Assembly (NCBI GenBank): GCA_944392785.1
Contig: CALXXW010000013.1
Location: 118,201 to 182,200, forward strand
Origin: an uncultured Alphaproteobacteria bacterium
GTDB lineage: Bacteria > Pseudomonadota > Alphaproteobacteria > CAAHEQ01 > UBA3637
Direction of reading: 5' to 3'
Length of the DNA stretch: 64,000 nt
Shown: positions 55,624-64,000 of the stretch, piece by piece
How positions within the stretch are numbered: the stretch's first letter is position 1
How the letters are laid out: each line of letters begins with the position of its first letter
Made by a program: the position numbers and the translations under genes
Notes under the pieces: model-generated
Database searches by the model: none
What the model was told of the DNA's origin: nothing
Seen by the model: the letters and a program-made list of their open reading frames with translations, nothing else

Positions 55624-55824
55624 TTAATAATGCGGCGGCGGCACTTCCTCGGATAAGGGTTTTACACAACTTTCTTCCATAGCAGCGCGCAAACTATCGC
55701 ATTGTTTTTTCAATAGGTCCATCTGTTTATTTAAATGTAGAACTGCCACATGTAAATCTTCGAGAATACGTTCCTGCTCAGCGGCCCATATTTCCAGATT
55801 TGTCATTCTTTCATCCAGCGTCAT
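55624..55824 (-). CDS. slyX: SlyX family protein
   Basis: 66 residues, almost all one coiled-coil helix (RMTNLEIWAAEQERILEDLHVAVLHLNKQMDLL) ending in the family tail PPPHY. Function unknown. The ATG follows AAGGAGATGAT. First gene of the run into the glycosyltransferases. Confidence 0.85.
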   Translation of the reverse strand: MTLDERMTNLEIWAAEQERILEDLHVAVLHLNKQMDLLKKQCDSLRAAMEESCVKPLSEEVPPPHY

Positions 55825-55907
55825 ATCATCTCCTTGGATAACAAGTTAACACATGTCTTCACAAAATGCAATTTCTTTTCACAAAAAAAAGCATACGATT
55901 TTAAGGC

Positions 55908-55937
55908 TTGACAAGAGGGCTTTTTACCCACACATAT
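55908..55937 (+). promoter_or_regulatory. Putative promoter of the small three-gene cassette
   Basis: TTGACA at 55908 followed at 18-19 bases by ACATAT/CATATT; about 45 bases before the first small gene. Confidence 0.45.
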
Positions 55938-55983
55938 TCCAAGTGTTATCGCAGGAACCGTTTATCAAGCAAGAGGGCATACT

Positions 55984-56103
55984 ATGACAGCTATTATGAC
56001 AGGTCTTATAAAAACATTCATGTTAAGTATCTTTTGTTTAGGTTTGCTCATCTATGCGCTTTATCATATAACAGATTATTATCTTATAAGGAGAGAACAA
56101 TGA
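55984..56103 (+). CDS. 39-residue small membrane protein
   Basis: ATG at 55984 with AGAGGG seven bases upstream. The product MTAIMTGLIKTFMLSIFCLG... is one hydrophobic helix (about residues 8-28) with a basic end (LIRREQ). The stop TGA overlaps the next ATG (ATGA), so translation is coupled to the 91-residue gene. No family recognised. The binding site, overlap and clean transmembrane character argue that it is real in spite of its size. Confidence 0.6.
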   Translation: MTAIMTGLIKTFMLSIFCLGLLIYALYHITDYYLIRREQ

Positions 56104-56375
56104 CAAAACATGTTGATATGAATAGCGATACAGATAAATTATCGCCGGATGAAAAAAAGATGTTAAAACAAGAAATAAAAAAAGCTTGGAGCGAGTTTCC
56201 TTTGGATATGAAAAAATTTATCATGGAGGCAAAAAAAGAAAAGCTCAAAGCTTTGTACATGATTCAAGGTTGGGCAAAAGAAAACGGACATGAGACAATC
56301 TTAGACTTGATTTCACGCAAAATTGCACATAAAGAGGCACATATCCAAGATATGGAAAAAGATCTCAATCAATAA
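56100..56375 (+). CDS. 91-residue charged helical protein of unknown function
   Basis: ATG at 56100 after AAGGAGAGAAC. Very rich in Lys and Glu and predicted helical throughout: SPDEKKMLKQEIKKAWSEF, PLDMKKFIMEAKKEKLKAL, ISRKIAHKEAHIQDMEKDL. No cysteines or catalytic motif. A longer upstream extension is rejected because it overlaps the small membrane gene in another frame. It sits between the membrane peptide and an HTH gene; possibly a cytoplasmic partner of one of them. Confidence 0.65.
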   Translation: MTKHVDMNSDTDKLSPDEKKMLKQEIKKAWSEFPLDMKKFIMEAKKEKLKALYMIQGWAKENGHETILDLISRKIAHKEAHIQDMEKDLNQ

Positions 56376-56400
56376 ACGTTTGTTAGAAAAGGAGAAGAAA

Positions 56401-56646
56401 ATGTCAGAAGTCCTACATACTTATCGCAAACAAGATTACGCTTTGGGTAATGGGCTTTTCCTTTCCCAACGTCAAGCCAGTGTCTTGCAGCAAATCGGTC
56501 TTGGCCTTTCAAACAAACAAATTGCGCATAACTTGGGTGTTGCAGAGCCAACCATTAAAATGCACGTCAGTGCCTTATTGCGTGTTTTTGGTGCTCAAAA
56601 TCGCGTTCAAATTTTGTTAAAAGCCAAAGAAAAAGGGCTGATTTAA
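56401..56646 (+). CDS. LuxR-type HTH DNA-binding protein without sensor domain
   Basis: 81 residues. The GerE/LuxR helix-turn-helix fills residues about 21-78: LSQRQASVLQQIGLGLSNKQIAHNLGVAEPTIKMHVSALL, with the conserved TxKxHVSxLL recognition-helix pattern. No receiver or autoinducer domain, so activity must be set by a partner or by amount. ATG after AAAAGGAGAAG. Last gene of the three-gene cassette, followed by a terminator shared with trpS. Confidence 0.85.
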   Translation: MSEVLHTYRKQDYALGNGLFLSQRQASVLQQIGLGLSNKQIAHNLGVAEPTIKMHVSALLRVFGAQNRVQILLKAKEKGLI

Positions 56647-56659
56647 GACAATCGCTATG

Positions 56660-56694
56660 TAAAAAAAACACCCCGCTGAACAGCAGGGTGTTTT
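56660..56694. terminator. Bidirectional terminator between the HTH gene and trpS
   Basis: CACCC-GCTG/CAGC-GGGTG stem with one mismatch, flanked by eight A on the left and TTTT on the right. Confidence 0.75.
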
Positions 56695-56706
56695 AAGAAT
56701 AATATC

Positions 56707-57729
56707 TTAAATACGTCCTAATACCGTGTCCTTAAAGCGATTCAATACAGGACGAACCAAAGAACGAGCTTTTGTCGCTCCGACATCTAAAAAAGCCTCG
56801 ACTTCTTCATAATGCGTCATGTAGTAATCATAACGATCCCGTAAGGGAGTCAACTGCTCTATCAGACCAGCTAGCAACATCTTTTTAATGGTGCCGTATC
56901 CCATGCCTCCTTGCCGCAAACCTTCCTCAATTTCATTGACTTGCTCGGTTGGTAATACGCCTCGAACAATCTCAAACAACAAAATTTCATCCGGATTCTT
57001 GGGCACATTGATATCCTGACAATCTGTTTTAATCCCCATGACGGCTTTTTTAAGTTCAGCGTCCGTTCCAAATAAAGGGATAACATTGCCATAGCTTTTG
57101 CTCATTTTTCGCCCGTCTGTTCCCGGTAAAACTTCCGTATGTTGCTGAGTCAAATACTGCGGAATTTTAAGAACCTGTTTCCCATAACAAGCATTAATCG
57201 CCCCGGCTATATCTGCCGCAATCTCAACATGCTGTACTTGGTCTTTCCCAACCGGGACCATATCTGTATCATAAGCTAAAATATCCGCTGCCATTAAAAT
57301 CGGATACGTATATAATCCCATATTGATACCCGCATCTTGAGGCTCTCCTTTGGCGATATTTTTATCTACGGCAGCCTTATACCCATGAGCCTTATTCATA
57401 AAACCTTTTGGCGTAAAATTATTCAAAAGAACCGTAAATTCAAACAGCTCCGGCACATCAGACTGACGATAAAAAAGCGACTGCTCGGGGTTCAATCCCA
57501 AAGCCAAATAAGCCGCAGCAATTTCCCGTGTCATTTGCGCCAACATAGCGGCATCTTTCATAAAATTGACGGCGTGATAATCGGCCACAAACATCACGTG
57601 CGTACCACCCACGGCATGAACCTGATGTCCCAACTCGATGGCTGGTTTGATTGCGCCGAAATAATTACCTATATGAAGTGTTCCTGTCGGTTTAACACCT
57701 GTTAGAATGACTTTGTTTTTTAAATCCAT
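56707..57729 (-). CDS. trpS: Tryptophanyl-tRNA synthetase
   Basis: Class I synthetase of 340 residues: GVKPTGTLHIGNYFGAI with the HIGN variant of HIGH near residue 10-25, AADILAYDTDMVPVGKDQVQH, and KMSKS in GRKMSKSYGN near 207. Full length. AAAGG precedes the ATG. The lysozyme-like gene ends five bases upstream of its start. Confidence 0.96.
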   Translation of the reverse strand: MDLKNKVILTGVKPTGTLHIGNYFGAIKPAIELGHQVHAVGGTHVMFVADYHAVNFMKDAAMLAQMTREIAAAYLALGLNPEQSLFYRQSDVPELFEFTVLLNNFTPKGFMNKAHGYKAAVDKNIAKGEPQDAGINMGLYTYPILMAADILAYDTDMVPVGKDQVQHVEIAADIAGAINACYGKQVLKIPQYLTQQHTEVLPGTDGRKMSKSYGNVIPLFGTDAELKKAVMGIKTDCQDINVPKNPDEILLFEIVRGVLPTEQVNEIEEGLRQGGMGYGTIKKMLLAGLIEQLTPLRDRYDYYMTHYEEVEAFLDVGATKARSLVRPVLNRFKDTVLGRI

Positions 57730-57733
57730 TTTC

Positions 57734-58795
57734 TTAACCTTTAATTGATTTTCGAGATATTTGTGCCATTTGATACATAGACGGTTTCTGAATGTGGGCG
57801 GCTAATGCGCCCCAAGCTTCATTCTGATACGCCATAAATAAATCCGGCCGACGACAATAACGACACACCTCTCCTAATAGAATATTCATCTCTGCTTTGG
57901 CCTCCTGCGGCTGAGGATGAAACGTGGCAGCATAGGCTTGAATAATAGCAGCAATATCATTTTTTGAAACGGTTGTCTTTAATACCTGGCTGGAATAAAG
58001 CCACCGAGCCACTTGACTCCAACGTTGTTTACGCGTTTCACGGAACTCGTTATAGGAGGGCAAGGCACCCGGACTGGAAGTACGCACACGGCTTTCAGCC
58101 ATCATCGTCCGAAAATCCGAGCGACGAACGGCACGTTCAAAGCTGGGAAACTTTTTTAAACTTCCCAAATTATAATACAAGTCTAACACAACGCATTGAG
58201 CAAAAACCGGCAGATTGAAAAAATCTATCCCCTTTCCACGTACTGTCTCTTTTTTTAAATCTTTCCGAATACGATCAATCATATCCATTCCCACATGGTA
58301 AGCCGAACGTTCCGCATCCTTCTTCGAAATACAATACGTGGCCAACTCTGCTTCGGAGCGCCGCGACAGTTGACGTAAAAAAGTTGAACGCTCGGCTGCA
58401 GAGAGTGCTCGTCCCTCCCGATAAACGGTCATATCCAAATTTTTAAATAAATTCGGATGCGCTTCAGCATTCAACCCGTATCCTACCGTCACTTTCCCTG
58501 CCGTACAACGATAGAAATTCAGGCGCTCTCCTTCATTTAATTTCAGGGATTCAAAATAAACAGCCCATAAGAAATTTTTCTTATCCTTTATCGAGGATCC
58601 ATCCTCAGGCCCCTTGGAAGCTTGCAATATCTCCGGCGCCGCAACAACTGCTCCGGTAGCCAGCAAACCTTTCAAAAAGCCTCGTCGTCCAACACCTGAC
58701 GCCTGTTGAGAAGGCACTTTTGGAGCCTGTAAACGAGCCTCTTTTTCGGTCTCTGTTTCACGGAACAACTCTTTTAGTCGATTGAATAACGACAC
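57734..58795 (-). CDS. Tat-exported lysozyme-like (GH24) protein
   Basis: 353 residues from a GTG at 58795, chosen because GGGAG lies seven bases before it. A twin-arginine signal GRRGFLKGLLATGAVVAAP is at about 36-54. The domain after it has the GH24/phage-lysozyme pattern E-8-[D/C]-5-T: Glu88, Cys97, Thr103 in NEGERLNFYRCTAGKVTVGYG, followed by VLDLYYNLG. The Cys in place of Asp is known in some phage endolysins. The likely target is peptidoglycan. The 150-residue C-terminal part is unassigned. A second lysozyme-like gene lies directly upstream. Confidence 0.7.
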   Translation of the reverse strand: MSLFNRLKELFRETETEKEARLQAPKVPSQQASGVGRRGFLKGLLATGAVVAAPEILQASKGPEDGSSIKDKKNFLWAVYFESLKLNEGERLNFYRCTAGKVTVGYGLNAEAHPNLFKNLDMTVYREGRALSAAERSTFLRQLSRRSEAELATYCISKKDAERSAYHVGMDMIDRIRKDLKKETVRGKGIDFFNLPVFAQCVVLDLYYNLGSLKKFPSFERAVRRSDFRTMMAESRVRTSSPGALPSYNEFRETRKQRWSQVARWLYSSQVLKTTVSKNDIAAIIQAYAATFHPQPQEAKAEMNILLGEVCRYCRRPDLFMAYQNEAWGALAAHIQKPSMYQMAQISRKSIKG

Positions 58796-58871
58796 GGTAA
58801 AACTCCCTTTCTCATCACTTTTACACGATTTTCTGACGAAATTCAAGCAAAAAATTCAGAGAGCTTTTTTA

Positions 58872-59744
58872 TCAACGTTCGATTGTTCTTGGTTTTCGAG
58901 AAGAAGACGAATCCTCCCGAAGAACACTTTCCAGACAAAGCAATCGCATCTGATTACGACGTCGGTTATTTTTGGTGGTACACTCTGCTTGAAGCGTCGG
59001 AATCAACGTCTGGAGCGGCGTACTTTTAAAAGCGGAAACAGCTGCCGAAAATTTTTTAAATTCATGACGATATTTGTGAAAACCACAGTTATAAATTAAG
59101 TCCAAAACGACTAATTGTATACCTCGTGGCAAGGCATCAAAATGCGGATACAGGCTTTTTGCTTGTTCCATAACACGTTCAATTGCCGTATAATTCAAGC
59201 GTTGTATATCTTCAGAGCGCAATAAAAAAAGTTTCGACACACCAACCGTTTTTGGATGTAATTTTCCCTCTTTATCCCGCCAGGGAAACATATTGGGAAG
59301 ATCTTGAGCCGACCGATCTGCCGAATATACCCCGGCAGGTGTCAAGCGAAACTCCGGATATTTGCGGATTTGCGTCAAATCACATGCCAACTCACGACAC
59401 ATTACTTCCGTCTCAGACGTATTTTTAAAAACGTGGCCATCGCGCCTTTCCAAACGATACAACGGCATGCCCTGTGCTATCATACAGTGAGACAAATGGA
59501 CGCCTTGACCGGCTGTCACACCCCCTTTATCATCATACAAGAACGGTATATCCCGTTCACTGTGACAACATAATAAATTAAAGGCTTCCAGCAGTGTCGT
59601 CTCCGTCGTATTCAACACCATCCGCGGCACCAAGATATCGTCATCCTCCGCCAAGGTCGATGCCTTAGTCCGTTCGACACCACCGGCCAAAACGGTCGCA
59701 CACAAAAGCGAGCGCCAGACAGAACTCATTTCTTTGAAATTCAT
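58872..59744 (-). CDS. Sec-exported lysozyme-like protein with an atypical active site
   Basis: 290 residues. Hydrophobic signal SLLCATVLAGGVERTKAS. The region SERDIPFLYDDKGGVTAGQGVHL resembles the GH24 active-site loop, but spacing is off by one (Glu63, Asp71/72, Thr77), and VVLDLIYNCGFHKYRHEF parallels the VVLDLYYNLGSLKKFPSF segment of the next gene. So the two are distant tandem paralogues; whether this one is active is doubtful. ATG at 59744 chosen over an upstream GTG by spacing to GAGGAG. Own promoter, divergent from the oad genes. Confidence 0.6.
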   Translation of the reverse strand: MNFKEMSSVWRSLLCATVLAGGVERTKASTLAEDDDILVPRMVLNTTETTLLEAFNLLCCHSERDIPFLYDDKGGVTAGQGVHLSHCMIAQGMPLYRLERRDGHVFKNTSETEVMCRELACDLTQIRKYPEFRLTPAGVYSADRSAQDLPNMFPWRDKEGKLHPKTVGVSKLFLLRSEDIQRLNYTAIERVMEQAKSLYPHFDALPRGIQLVVLDLIYNCGFHKYRHEFKKFSAAVSAFKSTPLQTLIPTLQAECTTKNNRRRNQMRLLCLESVLREDSSSSRKPRTIER

Positions 59745-59769
59745 ATGCCACACACTCCTCTTGTCTTAA

Positions 59770-59797
59770 AGGATACCACTTTTTTTCATTTTGACAA
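59770..59797 (-). promoter_or_regulatory. Promoter of the lysozyme-like pair
   Basis: Minus strand: TTGTCA, 16-base spacer, TATCCT, 25 bases before the ATG. Confidence 0.5.
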
Positions 59798-59805
59798 GAA
59801 AAAGC

Positions 59806-59834
59806 TTGCAAATTGAACGAGAGTATTTTACTAT
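59806..59834 (+). promoter_or_regulatory. Promoter of oadGAB
   Basis: TTGCAA, 17-base spacer, TACTAT; leader of about 30 bases ending in AAGGAGGGGG. Confidence 0.6.
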
Positions 59835-59869
59835 TTCACTCAGAACGTTATCAATAAGGAGGGGGAGAA

Positions 59870-60040
59870 ATGTCTCAAGCACTTTTAATTACAGGCGTTG
59901 GTATGGCCGGCGTATTTGTCTTTTTAATTCTGCTAATCACCATCATGAATATCTTACATTTTTGTATCGCAGCAGACAAGGCTCAACCGTCTTTAAACAA
60001 AATCGCAGCCGCGATTGCTTTTATTAAATATCGCAAGTAA
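59870..60040 (+). CDS. oadG: Oxaloacetate decarboxylase, gamma subunit (OadG)
   Basis: 56 residues: one membrane helix (VGMAGVFVFLILLITIMNILHF) and a short cytoplasmic tail (LNKIAAAIAFIKYRK). The GMAGVF...NI pattern, size and place before oadA and oadB identify it as the gamma subunit that holds the complex together. The ATG follows a very strong AAGGAGGGGGAGAA. Easily overlooked because of its size. Confidence 0.85.
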   Translation: MSQALLITGVGMAGVFVFLILLITIMNILHFCIAADKAQPSLNKIAAAIAFIKYRK

Positions 60041-60063
60041 AAAATCAGGAATGGGGAGAAAAA

Positions 60064-61884
60064 ATGATTAAACACAAACGCAAAAAAGTTTCATTTATGT
60101 GTACCGCTTTTCGAGACGGATTCCAATCCGTCTACGGTTCACGTGTTTTATCCAAAGACTATATGCCCGTCGTGGCCGAAGCTGTCAAAGCCGGATTTAC
60201 AAATATCGAATCGGGAGGCGGCGCCTCATTCCAATCTGCGTTCTTTTACAACAATGAAAATGCTTTTGATGTCATGGATTCTTTCCGGGAAATTTGTGGA
60301 CCGGATGTTAATCTTCAAACGTTAGCTCGAGGTGTCAATGTGGTTGCACTTGACTCACAAAGCTCTGAAATGATTGATTTACATGCACGCTTGTTTAAAA
60401 AACACGGTGTTTCAACCATTCGCAATTTTGATGCTTTGAATGACCCGGAAAACTTGCTTTACAGTGCACAATGTATCCAAAAAGCAGGTCTAAAACACCA
60501 ACTGTGCATCGCCATGATGGCTCTACCTCCGGGATGTGAGGGAGCTCATACTCCTGAATTTTACACTCAAGTCTTAAAACGCTTTTTAAAAGCCGAAATT
60601 CCCTTTGACTCCTTGTGTTTCAAAGATGCCTCGGGAACTTCGTTGCCGGCAACCGTATATGAAACCATTCAGCGCGCCCGTAAGTTAATCGGGTCTAAAG
60701 TCCCCATCGAGTTTCACTCGCATGAAACAGCCGGCGTCGGACTCGCCTGTTATTTAGCCGCCATTCAAGCCGGGGCAGATATTGTTGATCTTTCATTGGC
60801 ACCGGTCTCGGGCGGAACCTGCCAACCGGATGTTGCAACCTTGTGGCACGCCTTGCGCGGTATGGACTATGAGTTGGATGTCGATATAGATGCCGTTATG
60901 CAGGTTGAAGAGCATTTAAAAGAAGCTCTAAAAGATTACTTCCTCCCCCCTGAAGCTTTACATACCGAACCTAGAATCCCTTGGTCACCGATGCCGGGAG
61001 GAGCACTGACAGCCAACACCCAAATGCTACGAGACAACGGATTGATGGACAAATATGGCGAAATCATCGTTGCCATGGAAGAAGTCGTTCGAAAGGGTGG
61101 TTTTGGTACCTCGGTCACCCCTGTCAGTCAATTCTATTTCCAACAAGCCTTCAATAACGTTATGCAGGGGCCGTGGAAGAAAATAGCCGAAGGATATGGC
61201 AAGATGGTATTGGGATATTTCGGCAAGACGCCCGTCGCGCCGGATGCTCAAGTGGTTCAAATCGCTGCGGAACAATTAGGTTTAACACCAACAAAGGAAA
61301 GCGTTCTAACACTAAACGATCAAAATCCCAACAAATCCCGCTCTCACTATGAAAAACAGCTTCACGAAGCCCATTTACCCATAACAGATGAAAATGTTTT
61401 CATTGTAGCGGCCTGCGGAGAAAAGGGCATTGCCTTTTTGGAGGGGAAAGGAAAAGTCGGCGTTCGATATAATCAACCCTCTACACCCAAAGCAGCTCAA
61501 GCCGAAACATATCGCCTTGTCATCGGAGGTGAAACTTTCAACGTTAAATTAGATGGATCACACGCCACCGTTAACGGAGAAGTTTTTGATATAACGGATG
61601 AAACTCATCTTGAAGAGAAAGCCTCAACTCCCTCCTCTACACAGGCAAATACGTCATCTGAAAAAGGCGTTAAAATCATTGAAGCAGGAACTCCGGGTGT
61701 CATAACCAACATCCTGGTTAAACCGGGCGATCACGTCATGGCCGGACAAAATGTGGGAGTTGTTGAAGTCATGAAAATGGAAACTTTCGTCAAAGCCCCC
61801 TGCAACGGCACCGTTCAAACGGTTTTCGTTCAAAAAGGTGAGCAAATCAAAACAGGGCAAAAGTTATTTGAGGTTGTATTATGA
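60064..61884 (+). CDS. oadA: Oxaloacetate decarboxylase, alpha subunit (biotin carboxyltransferase)
   Basis: 606 residues. A carboxyltransferase TIM barrel (Asp18 in FRDGFQS, the Lys region [11 protein letters not shown], metal ligands His218/His220 in FHSHETAG) removes CO2 from oxaloacetate onto biotin; the C-terminal biotinyl domain has Lys571 in VEVMKMETF. An Ser/Thr-rich linker lies near 520-535. The barrel is divergent from the Klebsiella enzyme, so pyruvate carboxylase B-like or other substrates are conceivable, but no biotin carboxylase gene is present and oadB follows. Its stop overlaps the oadB start (ATGA). Confidence 0.88.
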   Translation: MIKHKRKKVSFMCTAFRDGFQSVYGSRVLSKDYMPVVAEAVKAGFTNIESGGGASFQSAFFYNNENAFDVMDSFREICGPDVNLQTLARGVNVVALDSQSSEMIDLHARLFKKHGVSTIRNFDALNDPENLLYSAQCIQKAGLKHQLCIAMMALPPGCEGAHTPEFYTQVLKRFLKAEIPFDSLCFKDASGTSLPATVYETIQRARKLIGSKVPIEFHSHETAGVGLACYLAAIQAGADIVDLSLAPVSGGTCQPDVATLWHALRGMDYELDVDIDAVMQVEEHLKEALKDYFLPPEALHTEPRIPWSPMPGGALTANTQMLRDNGLMDKYGEIIVAMEEVVRKGGFGTSVTPVSQFYFQQAFNNVMQGPWKKIAEGYGKMVLGYFGKTPVAPDAQVVQIAAEQLGLTPTKESVLTLNDQNPNKSRSHYEKQLHEAHLPITDENVFIVAACGEKGIAFLEGKGKVGVRYNQPSTPKAAQAETYRLVIGGETFNVKLDGSHATVNGEVFDITDETHLEEKASTPSSTQANTSSEKGVKIIEAGTPGVITNILVKPGDHVMAGQNVGVVEVMKMETFVKAPCNGTVQTVFVQKGEQIKTGQKLFEVVL

Positions 61885-63137
61885 AAACAGAGAATATCAA
61901 AAAAATCGTGATTTGGTCAAGCGTTGCCGGCATCATTTTGGCTCTTTTGTGGATAGGGACATACTTGTCTCCGACCATGGCGGAAATCATGAATGATACG
62001 GGTATTGCCTCACTTATTCAGTCAAAAGAAACCAATAATATGTTGGTACCAAAAGGCGTGGGACAACTGATCATGATAGGAATCTGTCTGATACTGCTGT
62101 TCTTGGGAATCCACAAAAAATTTGAACCTCTTTTACTGGTTCCGATCGCTATGGGAGGTCTGTTAGCCAATATGCCGGCAGCCGGTATGACCGATACGGA
62201 CGGCCTTCTGAGTGTTCTTTATCACATGGGGGTTTCAAACGGTTTTTTCCCTATGATTATCTTCTTAGGGGTTGGTTCCATGACGGACTTTGGTCCCTTA
62301 TTGGCTAATCCCAAGACAGCTTTGCTGGGAGGAGCAGCTCAATTTGCAATTTTTGGTACTTTTTTAGGCGGCATGATATTAAGCGCCTATACTCCCTTAA
62401 AACTCACTTTACAACAAGCGGCTTCGATTGCCGTTATTGGCGGAGCAGATGGGCCGACCTCTATTTTTTTGGCCGGTAAATTAGCTCCGGAGCTTTTGGG
62501 TGCAATAGCCGTTGCGGCTTATTCCTATATGGCTTTGGTACCAGTCATTCAACCTCCTATTATGCGGGCTTTGACGACAAAAAAAGAGCGAATGATTGAA
62601 ATGAAACAACTGCGTCCCGTTTCGCAACGAGAAAAAATTCTCTTCCCGATAGCCGTGATTTTACTGACGGGTTTATTTGTTCCCATGGCGGTTCCTTTAG
62701 TCGGTATGCTGATGTTCGGCAACCTTCTGAAAGAGACAGGTGTCACCAAACGCCTTTCAGATACGGCCGAAAATGCTCTGATTAACATAACCACTATTTT
62801 CCTGGGGATTTCCGTGGGGTCTAAATTATCAGCTGAATTATTTTTGGTTCCGCAAACGCTGATCGTTTTGGTATTAGGTGTTATCGCCTTTGCTATTGGA
62901 ACGGGAAGCGGGGTTCTCATGGCCAAGCTGTTGAATCTTTTTACACGCGATAAAATCAATCCTCTGATTGGCTCGGCCGGTGTTTCTGCCATGCCCATGG
63001 CTGCTCGTGTATCGCACAATCTGGGACAAGAAGCCAACCCCAACAACCATCTTTTGATGCATGCAATGGGAGGAAATGTCGCCGGCGCTATCGGTTCAGC
63101 TATCGCGGCTGGTATTTTGTTAGCTCTTTGTCAATAA
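61881..63137 (+). CDS. oadB: Oxaloacetate decarboxylase, beta subunit (Na+ pump)
   Basis: 418-residue multispanning membrane protein that decarboxylates carboxybiotin and exports Na+. Family motifs: [27 protein letters not shown] with the membrane Asp, [20 protein letters not shown] and [21 protein letters not shown] near the C-terminus with [19 protein letters not shown]. About nine or more helices. Together with OadG and OadA it forms the sodium-pumping decarboxylase (EC 7.2.4.2) used in fermentative energy conservation. Confidence 0.95.
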   Translation: MKTENIKKIVIWSSVAGIILALLWIGTYLSPTMAEIMNDTGIASLIQSKETNNMLVPKGVGQLIMIGICLILLFLGIHKKFEPLLLVPIAMGGLLANMPAAGMTDTDGLLSVLYHMGVSNGFFPMIIFLGVGSMTDFGPLLANPKTALLGGAAQFAIFGTFLGGMILSAYTPLKLTLQQAASIAVIGGADGPTSIFLAGKLAPELLGAIAVAAYSYMALVPVIQPPIMRALTTKKERMIEMKQLRPVSQREKILFPIAVILLTGLFVPMAVPLVGMLMFGNLLKETGVTKRLSDTAENALINITTIFLGISVGSKLSAELFLVPQTLIVLVLGVIAFAIGTGSGVLMAKLLNLFTRDKINPLIGSAGVSAMPMAARVSHNLGQEANPNNHLLMHAMGGNVAGAIGSAIAAGILLALCQ

Positions 63138-63224
63138 AACGCTTTTCTTTTAGCTAAAAATGTGATATAAAAGGCTCACTTTTATTTCAGATTAACTATC
63201 GTGATTTATGTAGAAGGATAAAGA

Positions 63225-64000
63225 ATGGAAGAACAAATTCAAACATTGAAACCTCAAGTATTGACGGCTATCCAAACAGCAAAGACCCTTGCCGAAATAG
63301 AAGAGGTCCGTGTTCAAGCTCTGGGGAAAAACGGAACAATTACCGGATTGATGAAAGAGTTGGGGAATATGGAACCTGACAAGCGCAAAGCGGCTGGACA
63401 AATCCTTAATGTATTCAAAACAGAAGTCTTGACCGAAATTGAGGCTAAAAAGAAGGCCTTGGAGACCGCCGAACTCAATGCGCGACTGGCCATGGAAAGT
63501 ATAGACGTCACACTTCCCTCTCGTCCGGAAACAACAGCCGGTCGTGTTCACCCTATTTCCCAGGTGATGGAAGAAATGTTGACGATTTTCGGACAGATGG
63601 GATTTGAAATGGCAGAGGGACCGGATATAGAAGATGATTGGCATAATTTTGAAGCCTTAAATATCCCGGCCGACCATCCGGCGCGACAAATGCAAGCCAC
63701 TTTCTTTATGGAGGGGGATCAAAAATCGCTTTTACGCACACAAACATCTGGCGTACAGATTCGGACCATGGAGACAAAAAAACCACCGATTCGCATTGTG
63801 GCTCCTGGACGGACATATCGCAAAGACTATGATGCAACTCACACGCCTATGTTTCATCAAATTGAAGGGTTGGTCATTGATAAGACGACCACTCTTGCTC
63901 ATTTGAAGGGAACGTTGATGGAATTCATGAAGTTGTTCTTTGAAACGGATGATATACAATTACGTTTTCGCCCATCTTTCTTTCCTTTCACAGAGCCATC
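63225..64000 (+). CDS. pheS: Phenylalanyl-tRNA synthetase alpha subunit (5' part)
   Basis: About 258 residues are visible before the window ends. N-terminal coiled coil, then RPETTAGRVHPISQVMEEM, MGFEMAEGPDIEDDWHNFEALN, PARQMQATFFM, RTQTSGVQIRTME and the class II motif 2 region VAPGRTYRKDYDATHTPMFHQIEGL: all standard PheS. ATG after AAGGATAAAG. pheT is expected beyond the right edge. Confidence 0.96.
   Translation, partial: MEEQIQTLKPQVLTAIQTAKTLAEIEEVRVQALGKNGTITGLMKELGNMEPDKRKAAGQILNVFKTEVLTEIEAKKKALETAELNARLAMESIDVTLPSRPETTAGRVHPISQVMEEMLTIFGQMGFEMAEGPDIEDDWHNFEALNIPADHPARQMQATFFMEGDQKSLLRTQTSGVQIRTMETKKPPIRIVAPGRTYRKDYDATHTPMFHQIEGLVIDKTTTLAHLKGTLMEFMKLFFETDDIQLRFRPSFFPFTEP

Overview
This 64 kb window is almost entirely coding chromosome of a bacterium that is most likely a fermentative, host- or sediment-associated alphaproteobacterium. 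That placement is an inference. It rests on an alphaproteobacterial-type LexA box (GAAC-N7-GAAC) in front of uvrA, a PopZ-like (DUF2497) gene directly behind tolC, the lon-HU neighbourhood, a MurD2/MurL-type peptidoglycan route, and low-oxygen energy genes: pyruvate:ferredoxin oxidoreductase, a Na+-pumping oxaloacetate decarboxylase, bacteriohemerythrin, flavodoxins and a CoA-disulfide-reductase-like flavoenzyme. No rRNA, CRISPR array, complete insertion sequence or prophage was seen.

Layout. 1-7.0 kb: 5' part of mreB, hemerythrin and ychF, pth and rplY, two flavin proteins, and an NADH-dependent flavoenzyme with a rhodanese tail. 7.0-12.3 kb: the least ordinary part, with an outer-membrane barrel protein that has a long leader (small upstream reading frame plus hairpin), a GC-rich structured patch ending in a terminator, an AT-rich single-chain restriction-modification gene, and tRNA-Pro. 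12.4-18.6 kb: HD hydrolase, EndA-like nuclease, endonuclease IV, TspO, alpha/beta hydrolase, ComF, PopZ-like protein and TolC. 18.6-25.3 kb: tRNA-Cys and tRNA-Asn, hsp20 with a heat-shock-type promoter, an Fe-S scaffold/GGGtGRT pair, a thioredoxin-fold/amidotransferase pair, an RsmB-type methyltransferase and a frameshifted arylsulfotransferase-like gene. 25.3-35.3 kb: UDP-glucose dehydrogenase, leuS, lon, HU and uvrA.

35.3-48.6 kb: nifJ with a coupled acetyltransferase; rarA-rluC-asmA-acyP; rpmI-rplT; then murD2-murL, which together would make the D-glutamate of peptidoglycan by epimerising it after incorporation. 48.6-56.7 kb: pepN, an unrecognised radical SAM protein, tRNA-Asp, dapF, two tandem glycosyltransferases, slyX, and a three-gene cassette of a 39-residue membrane peptide, a 91-residue charged protein and a LuxR-type HTH protein. 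56.7-64 kb: trpS, two tandem lysozyme-like exported proteins (one with a twin-arginine signal), the oadGAB sodium pump, whose 56-residue gamma subunit is easily missed, and the 5' part of pheS.

Themes. Cell-wall genes recur (mreB, murD2, murL, dapF, two lysozyme-like proteins), as do low-oxygen redox and energy genes. Promoters are easy to read: TTGNNN-16/17-TANNNT hexamers occur at many genes. In five cases the -10 box lies 7-8 bases before the start codon and no ribosome binding site is present, which predicts leaderless transcripts. All promoter, operator and RNA-structure calls are by eye.
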